Assembly (NCBI GenBank): GCA_029204225.1
Contig: CM055095.1
Location: 42,123,723 to 42,187,722, forward strand
Reading direction: 5' to 3'
Length of the DNA: 64,000 nucleotides
Origin: Diphasiastrum complanatum
Taxonomy: Eukaryota; Streptophyta; Lycopodiopsida; Lycopodiales; Lycopodiaceae
Positions 1-10,519 of this stretch are shown one piece after another; position 1 is the first letter of the stretch; the number at the start of each line of letters is the position of its first letter. The notes beneath the pieces are model-generated. The model saw nothing but the letters and a program-made list of their open reading frames with translations. It was not told the origin of the DNA and searched no databases. The translations under genes and the position numbers were made by a program.

Positions 1-1448
1 GGCCAGTTGCGTTCGAAAGTTAAAAACTCGAGCCAACTCCGACTAGGTACAGTGCCTATGATAAGGAACTCTTCTCCATAGTTCATGCCCTTAAGACTTG
101 GAGGCATTATTTGTATGGTGCCAACTTTGAGGTCTTGATAGACCATGAAAGTCTCAGATACCTTTGCAATCAGCCTGAGCTCAGAGGTCGGAAAGCTCGT
201 TGGGCTGAGTTAATGCAAGAGTTTGATATGTCTATAAGATATAGACCGGGGAAATTCAATACAGTAGCAGATGCACTTAGTAGAATGCCTATGATAAACG
301 AGCTGAGTTTTACTCAGATTCGTAATGAGTTACTCGAGTCCTTGAGAGAGAAGTGCCAACATGATGCATTCTTCTCTATTATCTGGAACTCAGTTCAGAG
401 CAGACAGTTACAGGCTCCAGAACCAGTTCTCGGGGCTGGTGTCAGTTCATCCAAGAATACGGCAGCTTTCGTTGAGGATGATGATGAGTCCGAGTATACG
501 TCAGATGACGTTGAGGATTCTGAGCCTGTATTACCCAAGCAAACCCCAGTGATTGAGGGTCAGTTGACTCAAGGATTCAAATGGAAACAGTATTCCATTC
601 AGGATGAGTACTTGCTCTATAGAGATAGAGTATGTGTCCCCAATTCAGAGGATTATAAGCAGCAGGTCCTATATGAGTGTCATGACAATCCTAGTGCGGG
701 GCACCCAGGCATTCAGAAGACCTATGAGCTTCTTCGTAGGCAATTTTTCTGGCCCAGTATGAAAAAGGACGTCCAACAATATGTAACCAGTTGCCAGAAA
801 TGTCAAGTAAATAAAGCAGAGCGTTTAAAGGCAGGAGGGTTGTTACAGCCCTTAGATATACCAGATGGTGAATGGGAGAGTATCTCCATGGATTTTATAG
901 TAGGCCTGCCTAAAACCCAAAAGGGTAATGACGCTATATGGGTCACAGTTGATCGTCTGACCAAAATGGCTCACTTTATTCCGACCAAAACAACCGTTAG
1001 AGCTCCAGAGTTAGCGAGGTTGTTTGTAGATGGGCTATTTAAATTGTATGGTCTACCTTCCAGCATGGTCAGCGACCTGGACAATAAGCTTAATGGAAAT
1101 TTTTTGAGGGCAGTATTCCATCATCTCCATACTAAACTTGACATGAGTACCACAGACGGACGGTCAAACAAAAGGAGTAAATCAGGTGCTGGAGGATATG
1201 CTTCGTGCATACGTCAGCAAAAAGCAGACTAATTGGGAGGAGTATCTCTCGATTTTGCTTACAATAGTATCTCTCGATTTTGCTACAATAGTACCAAACA
1301 TTCAGCTACGGGATACAGCCCATTTATGCTGATGTACGGTTTTCAGCCACGCTCACCCACAGCTGTAGGGTTTAGACAAGAAAAAGTTGGAGCAGTCAAA
1401 AACTTTTTAGAGGACCTAAACCAGATGATAGAACATGCTAAGCGTAGA
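1..1448 (+). pseudogene. Ty3 chromovirus pol fragment (RNase H end, integrase)
   Basis: Partial polyprotein of a Ty3/gypsy retrotransposon, cut by the window edge. The first 300 bases encode the end of RNase H, with the hallmark DHESLRYL and a VADALSR end. Bases 660-830 encode the integrase zinc finger (H-H-C-C, ending CQKCQVNK). Bases 850-1090 encode the integrase core start (SMDFIVGLP, DRLTKMAHF). Before the second catalytic block the frame breaks: about 15 bp encoding the usual AYHPQ are missing near 1148 and a one-base shift follows near 1170. A roughly 24-bp direct duplication lies at 1240-1290. The sequence is very close to the element at 10662-13721, so both belong to one family. The fragment ends abruptly at about 1448, where copia sequence on the other strand begins. 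It cannot make a working protein. Confidence 0.93.
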
Positions 1449-1986
1449 TTTCTTGCAAGTCAACCACACTTGGCAAGACTCTTTGAATGGCAAAACTTTG
1501 CACAAGGTTTTCATCTAGCAAACCATTCAACATAACTTGGACTATTTCACCATCTTTTATGCTTTCATCAATGCATGCTAGATCATCACTTAAGGACTTA
1601 ACCCTATAGACAAATGCATGAGCACTTTCTCCCTCTCTTTGTCTACTAGAAAATATTTGCCTCCTTAGGGTCAATACCCTAGATGTGGACTTTGATTCAA
1701 AGAGCTTCTTCAAGGCATTCCATGCCTCACTTGCACTTTGACTTTTACCAACTTCCTTGAGAAGTTCATTGGTAACATTCATTTTAATGATATGAAGAGC
1801 CCTTTTAGCCTTCTTATCAAACCTTTGTTGCTCTTGAACTGTGGGTGGTCTCTCTTCAGTTCCTGCAACTATGTCCATAAGGTCATTCAACTCAAGTAAG
1901 GACTCCATCCTCACTTTCCAAGTAGAGTAGTTTGATGAATTCAACCTATCATTAGTTTCTAACATGATCCCACCATTGGAAGCCAT
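1449..1986 (-). pseudogene. copia gag N-terminal domain (UBN2 type), truncated
   Basis: Open frame for about 179 residues from an ATG at 1986. It opens with MASNGGIML and the [13 protein letters not shown] block typical of copia gag. It continues through [22 protein letters not shown] and the [11 protein letters not shown] block, then stops at the Ty3 junction. The nucleocapsid zinc knuckle and all of pol are absent. The frame is intact as far as it goes and complete relative to the deleted copy at 62794, which lacks 103 bp of this region. Confidence 0.88.
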
Positions 1987-2372
1987 GAATATAATGATTC
2001 TTCAGATTTTAGGCTCTGTCCTAATGCACCTAGCACTCACTTTCCTCTCAACAAATGATGGATAAGGAGATCTCAGAAGATCTAGGACCCTAAAACACTT
2101 CTATCTGGCTGGTTTCCAAGCATAGAAAGGAAGATTGAAAACACACGCAACACTTTGCACACACTAAGAATGGATTACAAACTCAAAGCAACTTGAACAC
2201 ACTCTTGCTTAAGCTCTCAAACTTCCCAGCAAGTGACCAAATCAAGCTATGGTGTGAAGAGTTACTTGCATTCTTAGAAAATACAAAAGACTAGGCTGCC
2301 AAGAATACCTAGAATTGAACAAACTTGATCAACATATGATCAACACACTAAGATATTGATTCAATCTGTAAA
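1449..2372 (-). mobile_element. Ty1/copia element, 5' leader and gag start only
   Basis: The block is the reverse complement of the 5' part of the copia element at 62.4-63.2 kb. Similarity runs from the untranslated leader (2372 down to 1987) into gag (1986 down to 1449). It is bounded on the left by Ty3 sequence and on the right by unrelated DNA. No LTR, primer site or target duplication is seen at either edge, so it is a rearranged fragment and not an intact insertion. Confidence 0.85.
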
Positions 2373-3171
2373 GGGACTTGGTGTTGCTTGATGTACTTGC
2401 GTTTCAAGGATACTTATCTGACAAATGGATAAGTTTGCTAACCATGCCTGTTTGTTTTTGTAGGTGAACCCTCGACAAATACAGCTCATTTCACAAATTA
2501 AGGCTAAAAAAGACACCAAAAAGTGAGCTTGAATTGATCTACGTGCACTACAGGCATCAACTGACAATCATGGCATTCTTGTAGGCATTTAGGAACGCAG
2601 TGTGGCATCTAATGACACCTCGATTCGACACCTATGGCCAATTTTACAAGGAGGGCCAAAAAAGCACCAATAGAGGGCACCACTGTTTTAACTTCTTCTG
2701 TGCATCGTAACGGCCTAAATTGACGTTGTAGGCATTCCCGTAGGCATGAGGAAGCACAGTGTAGCACTTCGCTTCAATTTGACACCTACAACTAGTCCTA
2801 AACAATCATGGAAATTGAATTGTTTAGGCAAGAGAAACTTGGAATCGGAGATTTCTCGCTCCACGCTCGTTTCCCGTTCCTGGCGCCATGCCCACTGCGT
2901 CCCCCTCGTCGAGCTCGTAGAATGCTAATGGATTGTCGCAAACGGATGTGCATAAAAAAACTTTGCAACACTTTTTCTCCTCCTATTGCACGGCCAAAAG
3001 GAAAAATATTTGCAGAATTTGTTGCAAAGCTTTTCTCGTTCTGGACATTTTTCCGCCGTTTGGAACACTAGCGTTCTGGAACCAACGTTGCGTTCTGGAA
3101 CCAACGTTGTGTTCTAGAACTAGCTTTCCTGAACGTTGTGCTAGCAGAATGTGTTCCATTGGCAACTGTGA
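2373..3171. other. intergenic, weak short repeats
   Basis: No gene recognised. Two diverged copies of a roughly 100-bp block (GTAGGCAT...GACACCTA) lie at about 2560-2650 and 2710-2795. A 20-bp unit (GTTCTGGAACCAACGTTG) is repeated two to three times at 3070-3125. Confidence 0.5.
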
Positions 3172-3250
3172 TATATATATATTTATATATATATACTAAT
3201 GAAGTGTGCTCGTCGATGGCAGGCGGTCGATGGGGTGTGTGTGTGTGTGC

Positions 3251-3305
<55 letters not shown>
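3172..3305. repeat. (TA), (GT) and (GA) microsatellites
   Basis: Short TA-rich run at 3172-3196, (GT)n at 3235-3249 and uninterrupted (GA)n from about 3252 to 3305. All are visible directly in the sequence. Confidence 0.95.
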
Positions 3306-3309
<4 letters not shown>

Positions 3310-3655
3310 CCCTACGGCCTCTCCCTTACGTGCCTCCCTGTGCGCTTGCCCTTTCGCCCGCCATGCGTGCCCTCCCAACGCCCTCTCCATGTGCCCTCTT
3401 ACACCCTCCCCGAGTGCCCTCACCGCACACTCTCCCTATGCCCTCCTTGCACCCCCTCCCTTGCGTGCCTCCCTGCGCCCTCCCAGCTCGCCCGCCCTTC
3501 GCCCTCCTTGCGCCCCCTCCATGTGCCCTCCCTACACCCTCTTGGCCCCCAAGTGACCCTCGCACTCTCAGATGCCCTCCTTGCGCGTCCTCCCTACACC
3601 CACTCTCTGCGCCCTCCACATGCCTTCCTGACGAGGACTCCTTGAGTGCCCTCCC

Positions 3656-3656
<1 letters not shown>
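3306..3656. repeat. CCCTCC-rich degenerate minisatellite
   Basis: About 350 bp made of imperfect 12-20-bp units with the core TGCCCTCC or GCGCCCTCC. It is strongly strand-asymmetric (C/T-rich on +). Open frames exist on both strands only because the repeat lacks stops. It is flanked on both sides by (GA)n of similar length. Confidence 0.85.
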
Positions 3657-3722
<66 letters not shown>

Positions 3723-4126
3723 GGGGGGAAACTTTTTTGAACGTTGGAACGTAGGTAGGTAGGTGACACACGTATGGATATACTCTCTCACTGAAAGATC
3801 TTTAATATATATGTGTATATATATATATATATACATCATACTTGCAAAACGCGTTTATGAAATGGAGCGTTTGGCAAATTTTTTTTTTTTTGTGGGAAAT
3901 ATGGGTATTAGATTGAAGCATTAATTAAGGGCAGTAAATTTATGTAGGTTGCCAAATGTTTCGCATACAACGTGGTCTAGTTCAGGTGCATAAATCCCTT
4001 GGATTCTATCATGGGGTTCAAATTTTTTGATATCTGTTTTTTTTGTTAGCGATTATGTTCCTAAAAACACGTTTTTGGGTAGGTCCAGAAATGCATTTTT
4101 GGGCAACTATGACACACACACACACA

Positions 4127-4182
<56 letters not shown>
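3657..4182. repeat. (GA)n, poly-G, (CA)n and (TA)n tracts
   Basis: (GA)n at 3659-3716, poly-G at 3719-3728, (CA)n at about 4112-4127 and (TA)n at 4131-4182. The (TA)n run abuts the left inverted end of the DNA transposon. No gene is seen in the intervening 3730-4110. Confidence 0.9.
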
Positions 4183-4184
<2 letters not shown>

Positions 4185-4340
4185 TAGGTCCCGCGGTACT
4201 GGGTACCGCGGATCCTAGTACCGCGGGACCATACTGGTACCGCGGTACCATGATGGTACCGCGGTACCACAATATAATAATATTTTTATTATTTAATATT
4301 TTTAAATTTTTTTTTTTACCTAAACCTACCCGCCCCCCTC
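4183..4340 (+). repeat. left terminal inverted repeat
   Basis: GC-rich outer half with overlapping palindromes built on GGTACCGCGGTACC, then an AT-rich tract, then CCTACCCGCCCCCCTC. It pairs with 10365-10521 over its full length with scattered mismatches. The repeated palindromic motif is a plausible transposase-binding array (inference). Confidence 0.85.
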
Positions 4341-4554
4341 GCATTTCCTCTGAAATTTTTTTGCGCCCTCTCCGCCCTGCCATCGCTGCTGGTTTTTCTT
4401 GCCTGCCTTTGATTCCTTGCGTCGCCCATCGCCCATGCAACGCCCTGCCTTGCATCTGATTTCCTTTGCCCTGCATTCACCCATTTTCAGCGTCTCTCCA
4501 ACAGTGAACCCTGTTGTTTTTTTTTCCAGCAATCCATCCCTCATTTCATCTGCG

Positions 4555-7500
4555 ATGGTGCAATCCGACCTTTCCAGTCTGTGGGACGAGGTAGACATTG
4601 TCAGGCGGGTTGCCGACAAGGCCAACAAGACCGGTCAGAAGATCGTGCGCTGCCGATACTGTCTCGTCGAGTTTGCTGCATCCCTCACTTGCCTTAAAGG
4701 CCATCTGCTCAGTGCACGCGCCAAAAATGGTGCCACCTTGAATGCTGCCCCTTGTGGCAGCATGACCGTCCCCGACAGGCAGTGACTACTGGACACCTAC
4801 GGGCCGCGGCTCGTGGCAGGGGAGAACACCATTTCGGAGGGCGTTCTCCGATTTTGCACCGCTCCTTATGTGACTAACCCAGAGTTGCTGCCTGCTTGGC
4901 TGGCACGCACGAGGAGAGGGAGTGCATCCTCCTCCGGTCCCTTTGCCCCTCAGACAGTTCTGCCTCACGCACCCCCATCTGCTCAGATTCCGGTGGATCC
5001 CGTCCCATCGCGTCCGACAGTTGCCACTGCGGTTCCACCACCACCCACTGTTGCTCGCACTCCACCAGTCTACGACTTTCTCATGGACTCTCCGCCACCC
5101 GAGCAGGCCCAGGATGGTACTGGGCGGGCCTTCGAGGATGTGGAAGAGATCCCTTCTTCCTTCCCTTCCCATCCGGATGACCTCCTCAGCCAGCAGTTTT
5201 TGTACCCCATGCCAGATGTTGCCCCTCCACCAGTGCACCCCACGTATGCTGCTGCACCCATCCCTGCCAGTGCATCCCACTCTCCCCATTCCACGTCTAC
5301 AGCCGATGCATCCACCAGCGCCCAGCCTGTCGCGTCATCGTCCATTCCCGTCACGGTTGGTGCACCGTGCTGGAGGTCCACCACCCGTCGCCCACCAGGG
5401 AGAGCCCTCGTGCAGCAGACCATTCGCGGCGCGCATCAGCCGCACATGGACAGAGAGGCCACACAGGCCGTGGCCAGTCTGGTTTACGAGCTGAACCTGC
5501 CCTTTGCCATCACCGACTCTGAGCCCTTCAGAAGGGCCTTTCGCCTTGCACAGTCTGTCAGCCCTAGCTGGAGAGTCCCTAGTTCAGAGGTTGTCCGCAC
5601 ACACATGCTGAGGGATAGGGTCGAGTCCTTGTCTAGAGAGATGGAGCCTCTGCGTCGGCATTGGGCCACTTACGGTTGCAGCATCATGTCCGATGGCTGG
5701 ACTGATGTCAGGAGGAGGCCGATCCTCAACATACTGGTCTCCAGCTGCATGGGCACACAGTTTTTGAGGGCAGTGGATTGCAGCAGGGGGGGGAGAGTCA
5801 TATCTGCAGAGTTAATGTTTGATGTCATCAGGTCTTCCATCCTAGCCATAGGCCCACAACATGTCGTCACGGTGGTGACGGACAATGCCACGAACTGCAT
5901 TCAGATGAGTGTACTGCTAGAGGCCGAGTTCCCTCATATTGTTCATACCCCCTGTGCAGCCCACGGCATAGACCTTCTAATGGGGGACATTGGAGCACTT
6001 CCCTGGGTTAGAGCCATCGTCCGGGAGGCCCTCTTCCTGGTGACTTTTGTCACCAGAAAGAGGCGTGTTCTTGCCATGTTCCGGGTGTTCAGCCATCTGG
6101 ACCTCCGTAAGCCAGGCCCCACGCGCTTTGCATTCGACTTGGTGGTCATCGACCGTTTGATCAGGTGCAGGGCCCAGCTTCTGCAGATGGTTGCCAGTGA
6201 TCTTTGGGGTGCCAGTACATTTCCGCACACTGAGGATGGGGAGCACTTTTCTTCCACGGTGAGGGGAGAGGGGTCGACACTTGGACTGGTGTATGAGCTC
6301 ATGGACCGGATTGGACAGTTCCTGCAACTGCCCATCTTGCAGCCAGAGAGGTAAGCGGTACAGTGTTGCAATTGACCTTTATCTTTTTAGTACTTGCTAG
6401 TTTGTTTTTCTGTCAGTGTTAAGCTTTTTCGTAATGCCCTAAACCACATGCCCCTCACCTGCAGGATGACAGAGCTGAAGTTCATATGGGAGACGCGGTG
6501 GAACTACTTCCACAGGAGTATCCACAACGTTGCACACATGCTACATCCCCTCTTCCTCTCTCCGACACAGATCGCAGGCAGAGAGCTCGAGGCCGATTGG
6601 CTTCAGTACATTCACAGGGTGGGTCCACACATAGGTTTGGATCCTATCAGGCTCATGGAGGAGCTCGCTGCATTTCGTTTTGGCATGGGCACATTCGGCC
6701 ACCCGGCTGCCCAGGATCCAGAGAGGAGGCAGCTACCCATTACCTGGTGGACCATGTTCGGTAGCACATACCCATCTATACAGCGTCTTGCACTGCGTGT
6801 CCTTTCTCAGGTATGCATCTCATTTTATCCTCCATTTTTTGTGTTTCGTTGAAGTTTCACCTCTGCCACAATGTGCTGAAGTATTTCAATGCACGCACCA
6901 CAGGACTGTGCTGCCTCCGTGTGTGAGCGTAATTGGAGCACATGGGCACTGATTCACACGAGGAGAAGGAACCGCTTGTCAGTGAGTCAGTTGGAGCGGT
7001 TGGTGTTCTGTAGCACCAACGCACGTCTCGCCAGGAGGCTTCCGACCATTACGAGCGCATTGCAGGTGATAAGCTAATCTTTCATAGCATGTTGGTTTCA
7101 TTTCTTGATAAAGTTGTCTCTCTGACATGCAAATTTTAAACCTTGCAGACGAAGATATCCGATTTGGAGCACCAGGTTGACTTGCCTACAGGATAGCACC
7201 CATCCCATGCCTGCAGATGACCTGGGCACACAGTTGATGGCAGAGAGAGAGAGGGAGCTTGCCGAGATGAGAGAGAGAGAGCTTGGGCTTGAGCACAGAG
7301 AGCCCCCATTGTATGAGGCAGATGAGCCAGTGTCAGAGGATGAGCATGATGAGGATGAGCCCATTCGGGTTGTGTTTGCCAGACCAGAGAGGGATGAGGC
7401 AGATTATACAAGTGCAGGGCACACGCCACGGGCAGGGGTCACAGGTGCATCACGTGGCAGAGGTGGGACACATGGCACAGGTTATACCGGCAGACAGGCA

Positions 7501-8776
7501 GGGCACACAGGGGGGGGCAGTGGCATACCTACCTATGTCGACATGATGGAGGAGGCTCTTGATAGAGGGCAGAGTGGTTTAGATGCCGGTCCCGTAGATG
7601 TTTGGATGCGTGCAGCACAGAATCATGGCCGTTACCACGACAACACACCAGAGGAGGCACCTGATGACTTTCATTGCACAGATTGGGAGGCCATGCAGGG
7701 TCTACAGGGTGCACATGATGAGGCACGGGATGAGGCTTGGGTTGATTCAGGGGTTGGTGCACAGGATGATTCAGAGGTTGGTGCACATGATGATTTAGAG
7801 GCTGGTGCACAGGATGAGTCCCAGAGCCCAGAGCATTTGTATTCGGATGCCCAGCTGGCCGACTTGGTTGCCACATTGGATTCAGAGGCCCAGCAGATGC
7901 CGAGTGTCAGGGCGCCCCCATCATCTCTTGCCAGCATGCCACACAGAGTCCCAGCTAGAGCAGCCACATGAGGTGCCTACAGTTCCTCTAGCTCCTCAGA
8001 GGGTGTATGTGCGTCGCACAGCTCCTCCAGTGCCACCGATGCCATTTAGGCCTGCAGCCCCTCCATCGCCATCCACTTCTGCAGCACCAGGTCTCCATGG
8101 CAGGCCACCATCTGTGCCCAGGTTTTCTCTTGCAGCGCCCACATCCACAGTGGCTCCTCCAGTGGCAGCACCCACGTCACATCCTCCTCCTTTGGCAGCA
8201 CCCAGGATGTACCAGTACTGGCCACCACAGCGCCCCTTTCAGTACATATTGCCACTGTACTCGCCTCCTGCACAGCCAGTTCCTCCACCTGCAGCAGCCC
8301 CACGGGCACACACTCCACGAGCTCATCCTCCTCGCTCAGTTGCACAGGGAGTTCCCTCTTTTGCTTCCCTATCCCAACCGGACTCAGCTTAGGCCCAGCC
8401 TAGCCAGCCAGGTGATTTGCATGGGGGTGACGAGGCATTGACAGCTCCTCTTGTCCGCAAGAGACCAGGCAGGCCCAAGGGTGCACCGAAGAAGAAAGGC
8501 AAGGCACAGAAATTGCCAGGGAGGAGAGGACGACCATGCAGGGCTCCAGGTACAGGTAGAGGTGCAGTATCACAGCCAGTTGGAGCAGGTGTTGTTGGTT
8601 TGGCCTGCTTGGGGGCTGATGCGGAGGCTGATTGGGAGGATGAGGATGACGAGTCTTCCCCCTCGGATACACAGCCCATGCCAGTTCCAGACAGGCAGAG
8701 ATATCGGCTGCGAGAGTCAGCTCGGGGCCCTGAGTTGTCTCCAGAGCATTCGTCTGAGTCAGAGCCAGAGCATTGA
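4555..8776 (+). pseudogene. hAT-like transposase (BED-DUF659-hATC with AT-hook tail), broken
   Basis: The start chosen is the ATG at 4555. Residues 1-76 form a BED-type zinc finger (CRYC, then H and C). An in-frame TGA at 4783-4785 interrupts it, and the frame then continues open. DUF659 lies at about 5640-6090 (MSDGWTD, VVTDNATN, TPCAAH). Good splice sites give introns 6351-6464, 6811-6903 and 7065-7148. The exon at 6904-7064 holds the dimerisation motif ERNWSTWALIHTRRRNRL. Exon 4 hits a stop at 7192-7194, but an open frame one shift away continues to 7971. That part is acidic, with 30-bp repeats encoding VGAQDDSE-like units. Another shift near 7960 leads into a Pro-rich stretch, a stop at 8390, then two AT-hook-like motifs (RKRPGRPKG, GRRGRP) and an acidic end at 8776. 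The tail beyond the dimerisation domain is unusual for hAT. Unannotated introns could remove some of the breaks. Confidence 0.82.
7740..7830 (+). repeat. 30-bp tandem repeat within transposase tail
   Basis: Three imperfect 30-bp units (GGTTGGTGCACAGGATGATT and variants) encode acidic repeats of the type VGAQDDSE. Confidence 0.8.
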
Positions 8777-9299
8777 TTGTGGCTCTGTTGTTTTAGTTTC
8801 AGTAGTTTGTCTCTAGCAAACGGTCTACCATTGTACTCAGATGATTTTTCACATTATATACAGTGTTTGGCCTACATTATTTGCTGCACATTGTGCGTAT
8901 GTCGCTCTGTACATGTAATGCTTTATTTTATGTTGAAGAATTCTATGTGCGTGTCTGAATCCTATTTTCATTTAATTTCGTTTGAAGTGAATGCTAGCTT
9001 CACATATATGCACCTACATCATGAGCACAACAATCACCCCTACACCTCAAACGACATTTCATAAACACATGTAATACATCTGCATTTAAAAAAATTATAG
9101 ACATTGCATCTTACATGTCCAGGCTCGCGTTGCACAAAAAACAGCTATGTATATATTCAACCGTTGTATGAGGATAACATCACATATACTGTCATTTTTT
9201 TAAGCAGCCATCTAGTTATTTGCTGCACTATAAACTGCCGAAAACTACATAGCAACAGTCCGCCACATACGGCTGGACCTCATCTATTCTAAACATCCC
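8777..9299. other. spacer between convergent genes of the transposon
   Basis: AT-rich sequence between the stop of the transposase tail at 8776 and the stop of the minus-strand gene at 9300. It probably holds both 3' untranslated regions. No conserved feature is recognised. Confidence 0.4.
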
Positions 9300-9665
9300 T
9301 CACTGATCCTCCACCGACTCCTCGCCCTCGTCTGGTGCATTGTTTTGTCGCTCTTGCTCTACCTCCCGGTTAGCCCGAGCTGCCTCCTGGTTAGCCCGAC
9401 GTCTGGCCGCCCTTTCCCTGACCATGATGAGCTGCTGTCGTGTGAAATTCATTCCGATCTGCTCATCCAGATCCAGCTCGACAGCGGGGACAGGATCCAA
9501 AGCGGGGCCGGGTGGCTCCGGTTCCGGATTTCTCTGTCGAGTCTGTCGCAGCATCTCTCGGATATCTGCCTCTTGCTTCCGATGCCTCTCGTTGTGCCTT
9601 CGGATATCTTCCTCAAGCTTTCTCCTGGCTTCGCCCTCGGGCTTCGGTGGTATGCGCTCAGCCAT
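9300..9665 (-). CDS. small charged coiled-coil-like protein, second gene of the DNA transposon
   Basis: An ATG at 9665 opens a clean 121-residue frame ending at 9300. The frame extends further upstream only through a non-ATG codon. The protein starts MAERIPPKPEGEARRKLEED. Residues 10-45 are a highly charged predicted helix, a Pro/Glu-rich linker (PEPEPPGPALDPVPAVELDL) follows, then a second Arg/Glu/Ala-rich helix (RERAARRRANQEAARANREV) and an acidic C-terminus. No known domain is recognised. It is convergent with the transposase and lies inside the same inverted ends. A TATA-like GATAAATA sits about 175 bp upstream on the minus strand. GC content is higher than the surroundings, like the transposase. 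Many plant DNA transposons carry a second gene, but a role here is inference. It could also be a captured host fragment. Confidence 0.6.
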   Translation of the reverse strand: MAERIPPKPEGEARRKLEEDIRRHNERHRKQEADIREMLRQTRQRNPEPEPPGPALDPVPAVELDLDEQIGMNFTRQQLIMVRERAARRRANQEAARANREVEQERQNNAPDEGEESVEDQ

Positions 9666-9838
9666 CTCGATCGACCTTCTCCTCACAGCACCCTGATCCT
9701 TGAACACCCTCTCACAGCACCCTAGCTCTCAAACAGCCTCTCACAGCCTGTCACCGGCTCTCGCTTGCTCTCTCACTGTCTATCACTAGCCCTCTCACAG
9801 CCTCTGAAAATGCCGACCACAATGGCATTGTGAGTTCC

Positions 9839-9846
9839 TATTTATC
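9839..9846 (-). promoter_or_regulatory. TATA-like box for the small minus-strand gene
   Basis: On the minus strand this reads GATAAATA in an otherwise GC-rich stretch, about 175 bp upstream of the ATG at 9665. Assignment by position and sequence only. Confidence 0.4.
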
Positions 9847-9886
9847 CCCACAGCCTGATCGGCCATGTGGATCCCCATCATCCCTA

Positions 9887-10095
9887 CATGTGCCTCTGTA
9901 CCTGCTCCCATGTGATGCTCCCCCCTGTGTTGGTCTCCCATTGGGCCCATGGTCTGCTCACCCACAATGCCCATGTGCCTCTGTACTTGCCCCCATGTGA
10001 TGCTACCCCCCTGTGTTGGTCTCCCATTGGCCCCTCGGTCTGCTCACTCGCAGTGCCCATGTGCCACTGCAACAGTCCCCTGCATCATGTACTGT
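9887..10095. repeat. 85-86-bp tandem repeat near the transposon right end
   Basis: Two full copies start at 9887 and 9972 and a partial third at 10058. Each begins CATGTGCC and carries CCATGTGATGCT and GTTGGTCTCCCATTGG. Subterminal tandem repeats are common in plant DNA transposons and may be binding sites for element proteins (inference). Confidence 0.8.
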
Positions 10096-10214
10096 ACCCT
10101 CTTTTTTTACACCCAGAACCCCCTTTTTTTACTTTTTTTGTCCTTTTTTGGTCGTTAATATGCAAAAAAAAATTACTAAAAATATATTAAAAAATAAAAA
10201 AAAATATTAAAAAT

Positions 10215-10313
10215 GGTACCGCCTTGGTACCGCGGATCCCAGGGCGGTACCGTATCGGCGGTACCACTGATATGGTACCGGCGGTACCATACCAGCGGTA
10301 CCAGAGGGTACTA

Positions 10314-10350
<37 letters not shown>
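10215..10350. repeat. inner set of GGTACC end motifs followed by (TA)n
   Basis: About 100 bp with seven GGTACC or close variants, ending CTATG and then (TA)n from 10316 to 10350. This is the same arrangement as the outer right end (CCTATG then TA). It looks like a second, more diverged right terminus of the same transposon family. Confidence 0.75.
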
Positions 10351-10355
<5 letters not shown>

Positions 10356-10364
10356 TATAGAAGT

Positions 10365-10519
10365 GAGGGGGGCGGGTAGATTAGGTTTAAAAAAACTTGA
10401 AAAAATATTAAATATTAATTATATTAATATATTATGGTACCGCGGTACCATCACGGTCCCGCGGTACCAGTACGGTCCCGCGGTACCGGGATCTGCGGTA
10501 CCCAGTACTGCGGGACCTA

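Noticed and set aside
3138-3839. Open frames on both strands rich in Arg-Glu or Ser-Leu repeats
   Set aside because: They arise from (GA)n and CCCTCC repeats, which contain no stops. No domain and no gene context.
4018-4476. Frames over the (TA)n and GGTACC region
   Set aside because: Tyr-Ile repeats come from (TA)n, and the rest is the transposon inverted end.
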